This document shows positions 1 to 6,771 of a stretch of DNA of 10,318 nucleotides, piece by piece. Both the position numbers and the translations under genes were made by a program. How positions within the stretch are numbered: position 1 is the first letter of the stretch; each line of letters starts with the position of its first letter. The stretch lies in the NCBI GenBank assembly GCA_019419405.1, contig DYAA01000034.1, forward strand, positions 1 through 10,318, in the 5' to 3' direction. The notes beneath the pieces were generated by a model. That model had not been told where the DNA came from, did no database searches, and worked only from the letters and a program-made list of their open reading frames with translations. The DNA is from Collinsella sp. GTDB taxonomy: Bacteria; Actinomycetota; Coriobacteriia; Coriobacteriales; Coriobacteriaceae.

Positions 1-23
1 CCGGGATCTCGGTGGGGGTGGGG

Positions 24-713
24 CTAGTTCAGGCCGTTGGCCCAAGCCTTGGCAGCAGTCTCAGCAGACGCAGCCGAGCCCTCAGTGGTGCTGTCTGCAG
101 CGTAAACGAAGCAGTTGACCGTCATCTTGGCATCCTTGGCGAAATCCTTTTGCTCGGTCTCCTTGGGCGTAGTCACATTGCTGAACAGCTCACCGGTCCA
201 CTTGTCCTCGGTCTTGCTGGCAATAAGCGGAGTTGCCTCGGTCCCATCGCCAACATAAACGAAAAGGCCACCGAGATAATGAGTCAACTCTCCCGTAACG
301 GTATCTGCCTGAACGGCTTTCCAGCCTTTATTAATGGTGAAGTAAGTCTTATGGGAATCAGCGGCCGCATCAGACGCCGTCTCGTTCTTCACGAAAGCGT
401 ACACATAAGCGTTCTCGGACCCCTTACCAATACCCACATTGGGATTCTTGGAAACAGTCACGCCGGGAGCGAGCTTGGAGCCAGCAACCCAGTTGGTCTC
501 GGTCAGGTTGCCGTTGACCTTAGCATTATCATCCGGAAGCGGCTTATTCGGGTTATCGGGTTCAGTAGTCGGCTTGTTAATGCCTGCAGTAGTAAAGTTG
601 TTGGTCAGGCTCGACTGCGCCATCAGCCAGGCGTAGGTACCAACGCCGGCAGCCAGCACCAACAGCAACAGGGCGGCAATGATGCCGTAGCGCTTTTTCT
701 TCTTGTTTTCCAT
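24..713 (-). CDS. secreted protein with SipW-cognate signal peptide (TasA/CalY-like)
   Basis: Predicted exported protein of 229 residues, probably a substrate of the SipW-type signal peptidase encoded just upstream. The N-terminus has a lysine cluster (residues 4-7), a hydrophobic stretch (about 10-24), then GVGTYAWLMAQSS and NNFTTAGI. This matches the pattern of SipW-dependent signal peptides, in which a G-T-Y/W-A-W/F motif is followed by an N-x-F-x-x-G segment. The mature part has a Pro/Asn/Asp-rich linker (about 48-62) and then a region, around APGVTVSKNPNVG and AYVYAFVKN, resembling the beta-sandwich start of TasA/camelysin-type proteins; there is no sorting signal or second membrane segment. 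The ATG at 713 is chosen because a GAAAGGAAGAG ribosome site lies just before it; an in-frame start at 749 would precede that site. It lies 70 bp after the peptidase gene, probably in one operon. Known SipW substrates form matrix fibres or surface layers; that role here is inference. Confidence 0.8.
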   Translation of the reverse strand: MENKKKKRYGIIAALLLLVLAAGVGTYAWLMAQSSLTNNFTTAGINKPTTEPDNPNKPLPDDNAKVNGNLTETNWVAGSKLAPGVTVSKNPNVGIGKGSENAYVYAFVKNETASDAAADSHKTYFTINKGWKAVQADTVTGELTHYLGGLFVYVGDGTEATPLIASKTEDKWTGELFSNVTTPKETEQKDFAKDAKMTVNCFVYAADSTTEGSAASAETAAKAWANGLN

Positions 714-783
714 CGTTCTCTTCCTTTCGAGAATCGTCTTCCCCGGCAACGGCCCCTACCGCCGCCGACGCTTTTCCCTGCCG

Positions 784-1341
784 CTATGAACGCCGCTCCC
801 TCGCATGCACACGGGCATGCTTGCCCGCAGGCTCGTCGGGAACCATCCGATCGAGCACTATCGACGCCGTGATCAGCAGCGCCAGAACGGCCACCACAAC
901 AAGCAAACCGGGCATCGTCGCGCAATATGCGTTGACGAAGCCCAGGTAAGGGACACAAAAGGAAACGGTGCCAATCACGCGCGAAAAAGGCGTCTGCTCG
1001 GCATCGTGCATGATGCTTCCGTCTGCATTTATGTTCGCAATTCCCTGCGTGCCGATCATCTGCGCCACAGGGTCGATCTGATACACCTGGTGCGTCACCA
1101 CGGCGCCGTCCGATCGGTAAAAGGTTGCATTGTCGCCCACGGCAATATCCGCCGGCTCAACCTGGCGGACAAACACCATGGAGCCAACGGGAAGCTCGGG
1201 TTCCATAGAGCCCGAAAGCACAGCAAAGGGCGTGTATCCAAATGCGCGAGGCACAAAAGAAACAACGGCAAGGGCTATGACAAGCGCGAACGCCAAGCTA
1301 CTCAAAAGTGCAATAAATCGTTTGAGTCTACGCGCCGTCAA
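784..1341 (-). CDS. sipW: signal peptidase I, SipW/ER type (S26B)
   Basis: Membrane-bound signal peptidase of 185 residues, the usual size for the SipW/Sec11 branch. A transmembrane segment spans about residues 10-30, followed by the catalytic-serine box SGSMEP (Ser45) and VVTHQV with His84. His in place of Lys is the mark of the ER-type S26B group. A second membrane segment covers about 144-163, with a basic tail. The conserved box after His, usually TKGDAN with an essential Asp, reads TQGIAN: the first Asp is Ile101, while the later Asp107 remains. The start used is a TTG; an in-frame stop lies 9 bp further upstream and an AAGGGG site lies 14 bp before the TTG, so the exact start is uncertain. 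The gene precedes, by 70 bp, a protein with a SipW-cognate signal peptide, which fits a dedicated peptidase-substrate pair. Family assignment is firm; activity is uncertain because of the Asp substitution. Confidence 0.87.
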   Translation of the reverse strand: MTARRLKRFIALLSSLAFALVIALAVVSFVPRAFGYTPFAVLSGSMEPELPVGSMVFVRQVEPADIAVGDNATFYRSDGAVVTHQVYQIDPVAQMIGTQGIANINADGSIMHDAEQTPFSRVIGTVSFCVPYLGFVNAYCATMPGLLVVVAVLALLITASIVLDRMVPDEPAGKHARVHARERRS

Positions 1342-1467
1342 AGTGATAATTCACACCCCTTGAGGACCTATTCGACCCATCCAAAGGTCAGCAAGTTTCA
1401 ACAGGAACCGCAAGGCGCTTGAAAAGTGAGTCCGAAATAAGCCAATTTGGAATCTTTTCGTAATAAA

Positions 1468-1496
1468 AACATAGCGATGTGCTACACATTTTTCAA
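1468..1496 (-). promoter_or_regulatory. candidate sigma70 promoter of the sipW unit, with overlapping inverted repeats
   Basis: On the minus strand a -35 TTGAAA (1491-1496) is separated by exactly 17 bp from a -10 TATGTT (1468-1473). Inside the spacer is a perfect inverted repeat, ATGTG-CTA-CACAT (1477-1489). A second, wider pair, TAGCGAT (1472-1478) and ATCGCTA (1503-1509), brackets the -35 element. These repeats could be operator sites. They are seen directly; regulator binding is inference. Confidence 0.55.
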
Positions 1497-1628
1497 TGTT
1501 TTATCGCTAAATGCTACTTATTTTGGCGTAAGTGGTCATTTATCCCCAAATTAGTCTGTTTTATCCAATACTTATAACTAACCCCCTACGCAACTTCCCC
1601 ATAGAAGGTTCGATTTTTTTGCGAAACT

Positions 1629-1661
1629 AAAATAATGGTACCCCCCCCCACATTAAAACAA
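1629..1661 (-). promoter_or_regulatory. possible slippage-tuned promoter containing a C9/G9 tract
   Basis: Read on the minus strand, a -35-like TTGTTT (1656-1661) and -10-like ATTATT (1631-1636) or TATTTT (1629-1634) flank a run of nine G (1641-1649 on plus is C9). The spacers are 19 or 21 bp, too long for good activity, and loss of two to four G would bring them to 17 bp. Both boxes are weak matches, so this is a candidate only. Confidence 0.25.
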
Positions 1662-1716
1662 ACTACTGGAAGTGTCATTTATTTCCGACCCCTCCTTTGC
1701 CGGAGTTTTATGACAG

Positions 1717-2026
1717 CCCCATGTAGTTCGCAGCCCATAATCCTCTGAGAACCGTGTCCCAGAATTCACGTCCGGAGTGGGATACGGCTTCCGCTTGTGC
1801 CCCCGTTGGGAAACCACATCCCACTCCGATCACAAATTCCGGGTCGCACTTTCCGCCAAGGCCCTCAACCGGAAACGGCATCCCATTTCTCGGCCGAATA
1901 CTGGGATGCGGTTTCCACAGAGCCCCTCAACGGGAAACCGCATCCCATTCCAAAGGCAAATTCCGGGACGCAGCTTCCGCAACCCCACCCATCCGGAAAT
2001 CCCATCCCACTCCGCACACATCCGGG
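1717..2026. repeat. tandem array of 62-bp hairpin repeats (four units plus a decayed fifth)
   Basis: Four units begin at 1779, 1841, 1903 and 1965, an exact 62-bp period. Each has a 14-nt left arm, a 16-nt loop, a 14-nt right arm and an 18-nt spacer. The arm consensus is GGGATGCGGTTTCC / GGAAACCGCATCCC. Arm pairs are 1779-1792/1809-1822, 1841-1854/1871-1884, 1903-1916/1933-1946 (perfect, 15 bp with the flanking T-A) and 1965-1978/1995-2008. Unit 1 extends to 19 positions with GGAGT/ACTCC. A decayed unit precedes in phase: 1747-1760 still resembles the right arm. Each loop has a C run, and spacers share AAATTCC. Across the four stems, seven non-Watson-Crick positions are C-A, which become G-U in a minus-strand transcript; only one is G-T on plus. 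All frames are nearly stop-free, so overlapping reading frames here are by-products. Function unknown. Confidence 0.85.
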
Positions 2027-2080
2027 CATAGAACAATCAGCTTATTAGGCCTTCCATCAATAAAGGAGCGCCCTCGTGTC

Positions 2081-2110
2081 AAGAAAAAAGCCTCGAGAAC
2101 TTCGAGGCTT
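2081..2110 (-). terminator. rho-independent terminator of the flavodoxin gene
   Basis: On the minus strand AAGCCTCGA (2102-2110) and TCGAGGCTT (2088-2096) pair around a 5-nt loop and are followed by a T-rich run (2082-2089). It lies 44 bp past the flavodoxin stop and separates that gene from the hairpin array and the sipW unit. Confidence 0.85.
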
Positions 2111-2153
2111 TCACATTTGTATTGTTTTGCACGAAGGACCGCGAACGGCGAAG

Positions 2154-2705
2154 CTACTCTCCCAGCACGGCCTTCTTTGCGGCTGCGGCCATGTTGTCCA
2201 GATCCTCCTTAGTGGGATGGTCCTTCGCGGCAACCCAGTTGTCGAGCAGCATCTTAAATCGGGCGTTGTCGGGATCTTGCTCGAGCATGGCCTCGTAGCG
2301 CTGTTTGACCGCAGGGCCCATCTTACCCTGACACATCGCCCAGCCCGCAAGCTCGGCATCCACGGCCAGATTGGAAGTTACGCGGTCGATAATCTGCTGG
2401 TAATAGCTCTGGTCGGCCCCAAAGCCGCAGGTGCCAAACAGGAACACGCGCTTGCCGTGCAAGGCAGAGAGCAACGCCGCGACCGAAGGCGTGCACGCGC
2501 CCTTGTCGCACCAAAAACCGACGAGCACCATGTCGGCCGCGCAGGCCCCCTGCGCCTCGAGCGCAACCTGATCTGCATCCGCATCGTCGCTCAACGCCGC
2601 GGCATGGACAAACTCAACGCCCGCAGCCTGCAGAGCGCGCTTGATCGCACCCGAAACCATCCTGGTATTACCGCTCTTGCTGTTAACCACCAAAGAGCAC
2701 GTCAT
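2154..2705 (-). CDS. flavodoxin-family protein
   Basis: Cytoplasmic protein of 183 residues with a flavodoxin-like fold, expected to bind FMN and carry electrons. An initial beta strand (CSLVVN) leads into the phosphate loop SKSGNT (residues 9-14), where flavodoxins have T/S-x-T-G-x-T. A second strand (DMVLVGFWCDKG, about 59-69) puts Trp65 where an aromatic residue usually stacks on the flavin. A third (KRVFLFGTCG, 85-94) is followed by ADQSYY. The C-terminal third (about 125-183) is helical and charged, with PTKEDLDNMAAAAKK, an extension seen in many anaerobe flavodoxin-family proteins. Some of those, such as BilS, partner a reductase, but no reductase is adjacent, so the partner is unknown. 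ATG 2705 is preferred because GAGG lies 10 bp upstream; a GTG two codons earlier (2711) is possible but only 4 bp from that site. The gene appears monocistronic, with its own terminator. Confidence 0.85.
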   Translation of the reverse strand: MTCSLVVNSKSGNTRMVSGAIKRALQAAGVEFVHAAALSDDADADQVALEAQGACAADMVLVGFWCDKGACTPSVAALLSALHGKRVFLFGTCGFGADQSYYQQIIDRVTSNLAVDAELAGWAMCQGKMGPAVKQRYEAMLEQDPDNARFKMLLDNWVAAKDHPTKEDLDNMAAAAKKAVLGE

Positions 2706-2767
2706 AGTCACGTTGCCTCGTTTCCCCCAAAACTAAAGCCACTAATGCAATTTATTAGATGAATATC

Positions 2768-2777
2768 TTAGTACTAA
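2768..2777. promoter_or_regulatory. TTAGTACTAA palindrome upstream of the flavodoxin gene
   Basis: A perfect 10-bp palindrome about 60 bp before the flavodoxin start, in a short AT-rich intergenic stretch (2706-2832) that must hold this gene's promoter. No convincing -35/-10 pair with good spacing was found. A weak GACAGA/TCTGTC hairpin (2781-2804) lies closer to the ABC stop and has no T-run. An operator role is a guess. Confidence 0.25.
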
Positions 2778-2832
2778 CGTGACAGATGTAAACCACCGTC
2801 TGTCGATTGATTAATTTGCCCCACGGGCTTGC

Positions 2833-4692
2833 TCACTGGGCGAATTGGCTGCGGTAGAGTTCGGCGTAGAAGCCACCTGCCGCTAGCAGCTCGTCGTGCG
2901 TGCCGCGCTCGATAATCTCGCCGTCGCGCATCACCAGAATGCAGTCGGCGTTGCGGATGGTGCTCAGGCGGTGCGCCACGACAAAGCTTGTGCGACCTGC
3001 CATGAGCTCGTCGAATGCCGCCTGCACCTGCAGCTCGGTGCGAGTATCGATGCTCGACGTTGCCTCGTCCAGCAGCAGAATCGCCGGGTCGGTGAGCATG
3101 ACACGCGCGATGCACAGCAGCTGTTTTTGACCCTGGCTAAACGTGCCGCCGTCCTCGCCGATGACCGTATCGTAGCCGCCTGGCAGCTGCACGATAAACT
3201 TGTGCGCGTGCGCGCGCTTGGCGGCCTCGACAATCTGCTCGCGCGTGGCATCGGGGCAACCGTAGGCAATGTTTTCGGCCACCGTGCCCTCGAACAGCCA
3301 GGTGTCCTGCAGCACCATGCCAAAGGCGCGGCGCAGGCTCGCGCGCGTGTAGTCACGTGAAGACCGGCCATCGACCATGATGCGACCGGCGTCGATATCG
3401 TAGAACCGCAGCAGCAAATTGATGAGCGTTGTCTTGCCACAGCCCGTAGGACCGACCAGGGCAAAGCGCATGCCGGGTTTAGCCTCGATGCAGATATCCT
3501 GCAGCAGCTTGCGGTCGGGCACATAGCTAAAGTCCACATGCTCAAAGGTCACCTCACCCTGCGGGGCGGCAAGTTCCACGGCATCTAGCGTATCGGGTTC
3601 CTGCTCGCGCGCATCGAGCAGTGCAAACATGCGGCGCGCCGAGGCGTACGCAGTCTGGATCTGCGTAATAACGTTGGTGACCTCGTTGAACGGCTTAGTG
3701 TACTGGTTGGCGTAGGACAGGAAGATCTGCACGCCGCCCACCGTGAGCGCCGCAGGCACGCCCGTGATCACGCCCGCGCAGCCGATCACAGCGACCACGG
3801 CATAGATGATGTTATTGATAAAGCGCGTGCCGGGGTTGGAGAGCGAGCCCATAAACTGCGCGCGCTCACCTGCCGTATAGAGCTCGGCGTTAAGGGCATC
3901 AAAGCGCTGTTGAGCGTTCGGGCCATAGGCAAACGCATCCACCAGCTTCTGCTCGCCCACGTACTCCTCAATATGACCGCCAAGCCGGCCTTGGATGCGC
4001 TGCTGTGCCGTAAAGCTCTTATTGGAAAGCTTGGCGATGGCACCGGCCGCAAAGATGGAAAGCGGCGTGACGAGCACCACCACAAGCGTCATGGTCAGGT
4101 TGATGGAGAGCATAAACGCGAGCGTGCCCACGATGGTAATAACGCCGGTAAAGAGCTGCGTGAAGCCCTGCAGCAGACCGTCGCCCACCTGATCGACGTC
4201 GTTGACCACGCGGCTCATGAGGTCGCCGTGGGCATGGCTGTCGATAAAGCTGAGCGGCATGCGGCTGAGTTTGTCGCTCGCCTCCACGCGCATGTCGCGC
4301 ACCGTCTCGTAGGACAAGCGGTTAACGCAATAGCCCTGCAGCCACTGGAAAGCCGCAGCACCTACGACGACAATCGCGAGCTTGGTGACAAGCGGCAGCA
4401 GCGCATCGAAGTCCACCTGCCCGGCGGCGACGATCAGGTCGATGCCCTCGCCGATGAGAATAGGTGTGTAGAGCTGCAAGATCACCGAGATGGCAGCGCT
4501 CACAAACGACGCCGCAAACGAAATGCGGTGCGGGCGAACATAACCCAGCAGGCGGCGGGTCACCGCGCCCACGGGATAGCGCTCGGGGTCGCCGGGCTGG
4601 CGCGGACCGTCCCCCAGGTCGTTGAGGCTATCGTTGCCAGACACGTTGGCCGTCATCGTGGCGACCGAACCGGAGGAAGTATACGGATTCAT
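2833..4692 (-). CDS. ABC exporter half-transporter with catalytically complete NBD (TM288/MdlB-like)
   Basis: Second subunit of a predicted heterodimeric ABC exporter, 619 residues, the usual half-transporter length. After a 40-residue polar N-terminal extension comes a six-helix membrane domain (about 55-340), then the ATPase domain: Walker A GPTGCGKT (414-421), Q-loop Gln462, signature FSQGQ (518-522, not the usual LSGGQ), Walker B ILLLDE with catalytic Glu543, and H-loop His574. In TM287/TM288-type exporters this pattern, intact Glu and His with an altered signature, marks the subunit that supplies the consensus hydrolysis machinery. The substrate cannot be told from sequence; drug, lipid or peptide export are all possible. 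The ATG follows the upstream TAG directly, and an AGGAGG site 8 bp before it lies within the last codons of the upstream gene, so translation is probably coupled. Confidence 0.93.
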   Translation of the reverse strand: MNPYTSSGSVATMTANVSGNDSLNDLGDGPRQPGDPERYPVGAVTRRLLGYVRPHRISFAASFVSAAISVILQLYTPILIGEGIDLIVAAGQVDFDALLPLVTKLAIVVVGAAAFQWLQGYCVNRLSYETVRDMRVEASDKLSRMPLSFIDSHAHGDLMSRVVNDVDQVGDGLLQGFTQLFTGVITIVGTLAFMLSINLTMTLVVVLVTPLSIFAAGAIAKLSNKSFTAQQRIQGRLGGHIEEYVGEQKLVDAFAYGPNAQQRFDALNAELYTAGERAQFMGSLSNPGTRFINNIIYAVVAVIGCAGVITGVPAALTVGGVQIFLSYANQYTKPFNEVTNVITQIQTAYASARRMFALLDAREQEPDTLDAVELAAPQGEVTFEHVDFSYVPDRKLLQDICIEAKPGMRFALVGPTGCGKTTLINLLLRFYDIDAGRIMVDGRSSRDYTRASLRRAFGMVLQDTWLFEGTVAENIAYGCPDATREQIVEAAKRAHAHKFIVQLPGGYDTVIGEDGGTFSQGQKQLLCIARVMLTDPAILLLDEATSSIDTRTELQVQAAFDELMAGRTSFVVAHRLSTIRNADCILVMRDGEIIERGTHDELLAAGGFYAELYRSQFAQ

Positions 4693-6558
4693 CTAGCAGC
4701 CCTCCTTTGCGCAAGTGGATGCCAGGGCGCACGCGGCGCCTGGGGTGGACGTGGACGTCGCGCTCCCCTGCTGACCCTCGAGCTCCTCACGACGAAGCTG
4801 CGACTGGCAAATCTCGCGATAGAGCTGGCAGGTCGCGTACAGCTCATCGTGCGTGCCCAGGCCCGCGACCGAACCGTGGTCGAGCACGCAGATCATGTCG
4901 GCATCGCGCACGGTCGAGACGCGCTGGCTCACGATGACGGTCGTCAGCGGCAGCCCGCCCTCGGCGGCACCGCGCACGCTGCGCTCGCGGATGGCATGAC
5001 GAAGCGCCGCGTCGGTCTTAAAGTCGAGCGCCGAGGCGGAGTCATCCATGATTAGGACCTGTGGAGAGCCCACCAGGGCACGTGCGATGGTCAGGCGCTG
5101 GCGCTGGCCACCGCTAAAGTTCTTGCCGCCCGCCTCGACCGGGGCATCCAGGCCTTGGGGCTTGTTGCGCACGAATTCGCTGGCCTGCGCCATATCGAGC
5201 GCCGCCCAAAGCTCCTCGTCAGTCGCCGCCTCGTCGCGCCAGGTCAGGTTACTGCGGATGGTGCCGCTCACCAGCGACGCACGCTGTGGGACAGTCGCGA
5301 CCACATGGCGCAGCTGGTTGAGCGGCCAGGCGCGCACATCGGCGCCCATCACGCTCACGCTGCCGGTGCTCGCATCGTACAGGCGCGGGATGAGCGAGAC
5401 GAGCGTAGACTTGCCGCTACCCGTGCCGCCGATGATGCCGAGCGTTTTGCCCAACGGCAGCTCCAGGGTCACGTCATTGACGGCGTTGGCGGCGCCTGCG
5501 CCAAACGAAAAACTCGCATGGTCAAAGCTCAGCGCGGAGACCGGAACAGCGCCACCCGCCAGATCATTCGGCTCGGGCAGCGCGACCGGCTGGCTGCCCC
5601 CGTCGGTGATGCTCGGCTCACAATTGAGCACCTCGTTGATACGCGACGCGCTGGCGCTCGCCTTGGTAAAGACCACGACTAGGTTGGCAACGTACACGAT
5701 GGAGGTCAGGGTCTGCGTCATGTAGTTCACAAACGCCATGACCTGGCCCTGCGTAAGCTCACCCATGTTGACCTGGATGCCGCCCACCCACAGGATGGCG
5801 CACACGCCCAGGTTCATCACCAAAAACGTGACGGGGTTGAGAATCGACGAGAGCTTGCCCACCGCGATTGCGACACCTGCCTGGTCGTCGGCGGCTTGGG
5901 CAAAGCGCTCGCGCTCGTGGCCCTCGCGCACAAAGGCGCGAACCACGCGAGCGCCTGAAAGGCCTTCGCGGCAGATAAGCGCGATGCGGTCGAGCTTTGC
6001 CTGCAGCTGCTTGTAGTACGGGATGCAGCGCGCCATGACAAACCAAAATACCAGGCCGATAGCGGGCGTGCAGATCAAAAAGATGATGCCGAGCTTAAGG
6101 TCGATGGCAAGGGCCGCGCACATGGAGCCCACCGCCAGGAAAGGCCAGCGGATGAGCATGCGTACGCCCAGCGCCACAGCGAGCTGCACCTGGTTAACGT
6201 CGTTGGTGATGCGGGTGATGAGCGACGGCGTGCCGAAGCGGTCGAGCTCGGCGTAACTCAGCTTGTTGATGTGCCCGTAGAGCGCGCCGCGGATGTCGGT
6301 GCCCATGCCCTGCGAGGTGAGCGCCGCCATCTTTTGGCAGACGAGCGTAAACGAGATGCCGATCACAGCCATGGCGGCGAGCACCACGCCGTAACGGACG
6401 ACGGCGTTCACATCGTGCGCCCCAATGCCCTTATCGATCATCTGGGCAATCACCAGCGGCGTAAGCAGGTCAAAAATCACTTCGATCAGCTTGCACGCAG
6501 GGCCGATCACCATATAGCGGCGAAACTTACCACCAAAACGCCTGAGCAGCTCAATCAT
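4693..6558 (-). CDS. ABC exporter half-transporter with degenerate NBD (TM287/MdlA-like)
   Basis: First subunit of the same heterodimer, 621 residues. The start is placed at ATG 6558 (MIELLRRFGGKF), because AGGGAG lies 9 bp upstream and the family usually starts this way; an in-frame TTG at 6591 would add 11 residues. Six membrane helices fill about residues 17-300. The ATPase domain has Walker A GGTGSGKS (377-384), Q-loop Gln425 and canonical signature FSGGQ (481-485). Walker B, however, ends LIMDD, with Asp506 in place of catalytic Glu, and the H-loop His is Gln545 (VSQR). These are the changes of the TM287-type subunit, complementary to the partner's altered signature, so the dimer should have one active and one degenerate ATP site. 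The C-terminal tail (about 594-621) is Ser/Thr/Ala-rich with three Cys; its last codons carry the ribosome site of the next gene. Confidence 0.92.
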   Translation of the reverse strand: MIELLRRFGGKFRRYMVIGPACKLIEVIFDLLTPLVIAQMIDKGIGAHDVNAVVRYGVVLAAMAVIGISFTLVCQKMAALTSQGMGTDIRGALYGHINKLSYAELDRFGTPSLITRITNDVNQVQLAVALGVRMLIRWPFLAVGSMCAALAIDLKLGIIFLICTPAIGLVFWFVMARCIPYYKQLQAKLDRIALICREGLSGARVVRAFVREGHERERFAQAADDQAGVAIAVGKLSSILNPVTFLVMNLGVCAILWVGGIQVNMGELTQGQVMAFVNYMTQTLTSIVYVANLVVVFTKASASASRINEVLNCEPSITDGGSQPVALPEPNDLAGGAVPVSALSFDHASFSFGAGAANAVNDVTLELPLGKTLGIIGGTGSGKSTLVSLIPRLYDASTGSVSVMGADVRAWPLNQLRHVVATVPQRASLVSGTIRSNLTWRDEAATDEELWAALDMAQASEFVRNKPQGLDAPVEAGGKNFSGGQRQRLTIARALVGSPQVLIMDDSASALDFKTDAALRHAIRERSVRGAAEGGLPLTTVIVSQRVSTVRDADMICVLDHGSVAGLGTHDELYATCQLYREICQSQLRREELEGQQGSATSTSTPGAACALASTCAKEGC

Positions 6559-6602
6559 AAAAAGGCGCTCCCTATCATCATTCACACTCAATTCGAATCA
6601 TG

Positions 6603-6632
6603 ATAGTACGGTGAGCCCAAATGAAGCGTAAA
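6603..6632 (-). promoter_or_regulatory. candidate promoter of the ABC exporter operon
   Basis: On the minus strand a -35-like TTTACG (6627-6632) and -10-like TACTAT (6603-6608) lie 18 bp apart, about 45 bp before the ATG at 6558. Two small palindromes overlap its downstream edge: ATTCGAAT (6591-6598) and ATCATGAT (6597-6604). They are possible operator halves, but no regulator gene is in view. Confidence 0.4.
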
Positions 6633-6712
6633 CAACTCGTCATTTCTAATGGCGTTCGGTTTCCAAAGAAGCGGAGGGGTGCGCATGCCCGGTCAGCGGC
6701 GCGCCAATCGCT

Positions 6713-6721
6713 TGGTATACT
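6713..6721 (+). promoter_or_regulatory. candidate extended -10 promoter of the coiled-coil surface protein gene
   Basis: TGG directly followed by TATACT forms an extended -10 element 50 bp before the ATG at 6772. No good -35 box is seen at 17-18 bp, as can be true of extended -10 promoters. The ribosome site GAGGTG (6761-6766) lies 5 bp before the ATG, supporting that start. Confidence 0.45.
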
Positions 6722-6771
6722 TACAGTAGTGCTACCAGCCGAGTCGCCAACCCTTGAAATGAGGTGCCGAG

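Larger units (their letters stand above)
1342..1740. other. AT-rich intergenic region upstream of sipW
   Basis: No gene is visible here. The part from about 1430 to 1680 is clearly richer in A and T than the rest of the window and holds the candidate promoters of the sipW unit listed separately. A C9 homopolymer lies at 1641-1649. A short inverted repeat, TTCG (1610-1613) and CGAA (1622-1625), flanks a T-rich stretch. The leader between the best promoter and the sipW start is about 120 nt, long enough for post-transcriptional control, but no known riboswitch was recognised. Confidence 0.5.

Noticed and set aside
805..1422. 205-residue plus-strand frame opposite sipW
   Set aside because: Antisense to a well-supported signal peptidase, with no recognisable domain or ribosome site; regarded as a shadow.
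1717..2026. CRISPR array
   Set aside because: The repeating part is a diverged hairpin and the interval between units is 18 bp and partly conserved (AAATTCC). There are no unique spacers and no cas genes.
1754..2212. Long plus-strand reading frames over the repeat array (152, 84 and 83 residues)
   Set aside because: All three plus frames are open because the 62-bp repeat is rich in stop-free sequence. The period is not a multiple of three, so the peptide does not repeat in frame, and the frames run into the terminator and flavodoxin antisense.
2154..2705. Naming the flavodoxin bilS (bilirubin reductase partner)
   Set aside because: General resemblance only; no bilirubin reductase gene is nearby and the family is broad, so no symbol was given.
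2781..2804. Terminator for the ABC operon at the GACAGA/TCTGTC hairpin
   Set aside because: The stem is only 6 bp with a 12-nt loop and no T-run follows on the minus strand.
3910..5055. 381-residue plus-strand frame opposite the ABC genes
   Set aside because: It is antisense to two clear ABC exporter genes, spans their junction and has a composition typical of the complement of GC-rich codons; no family signature is seen.
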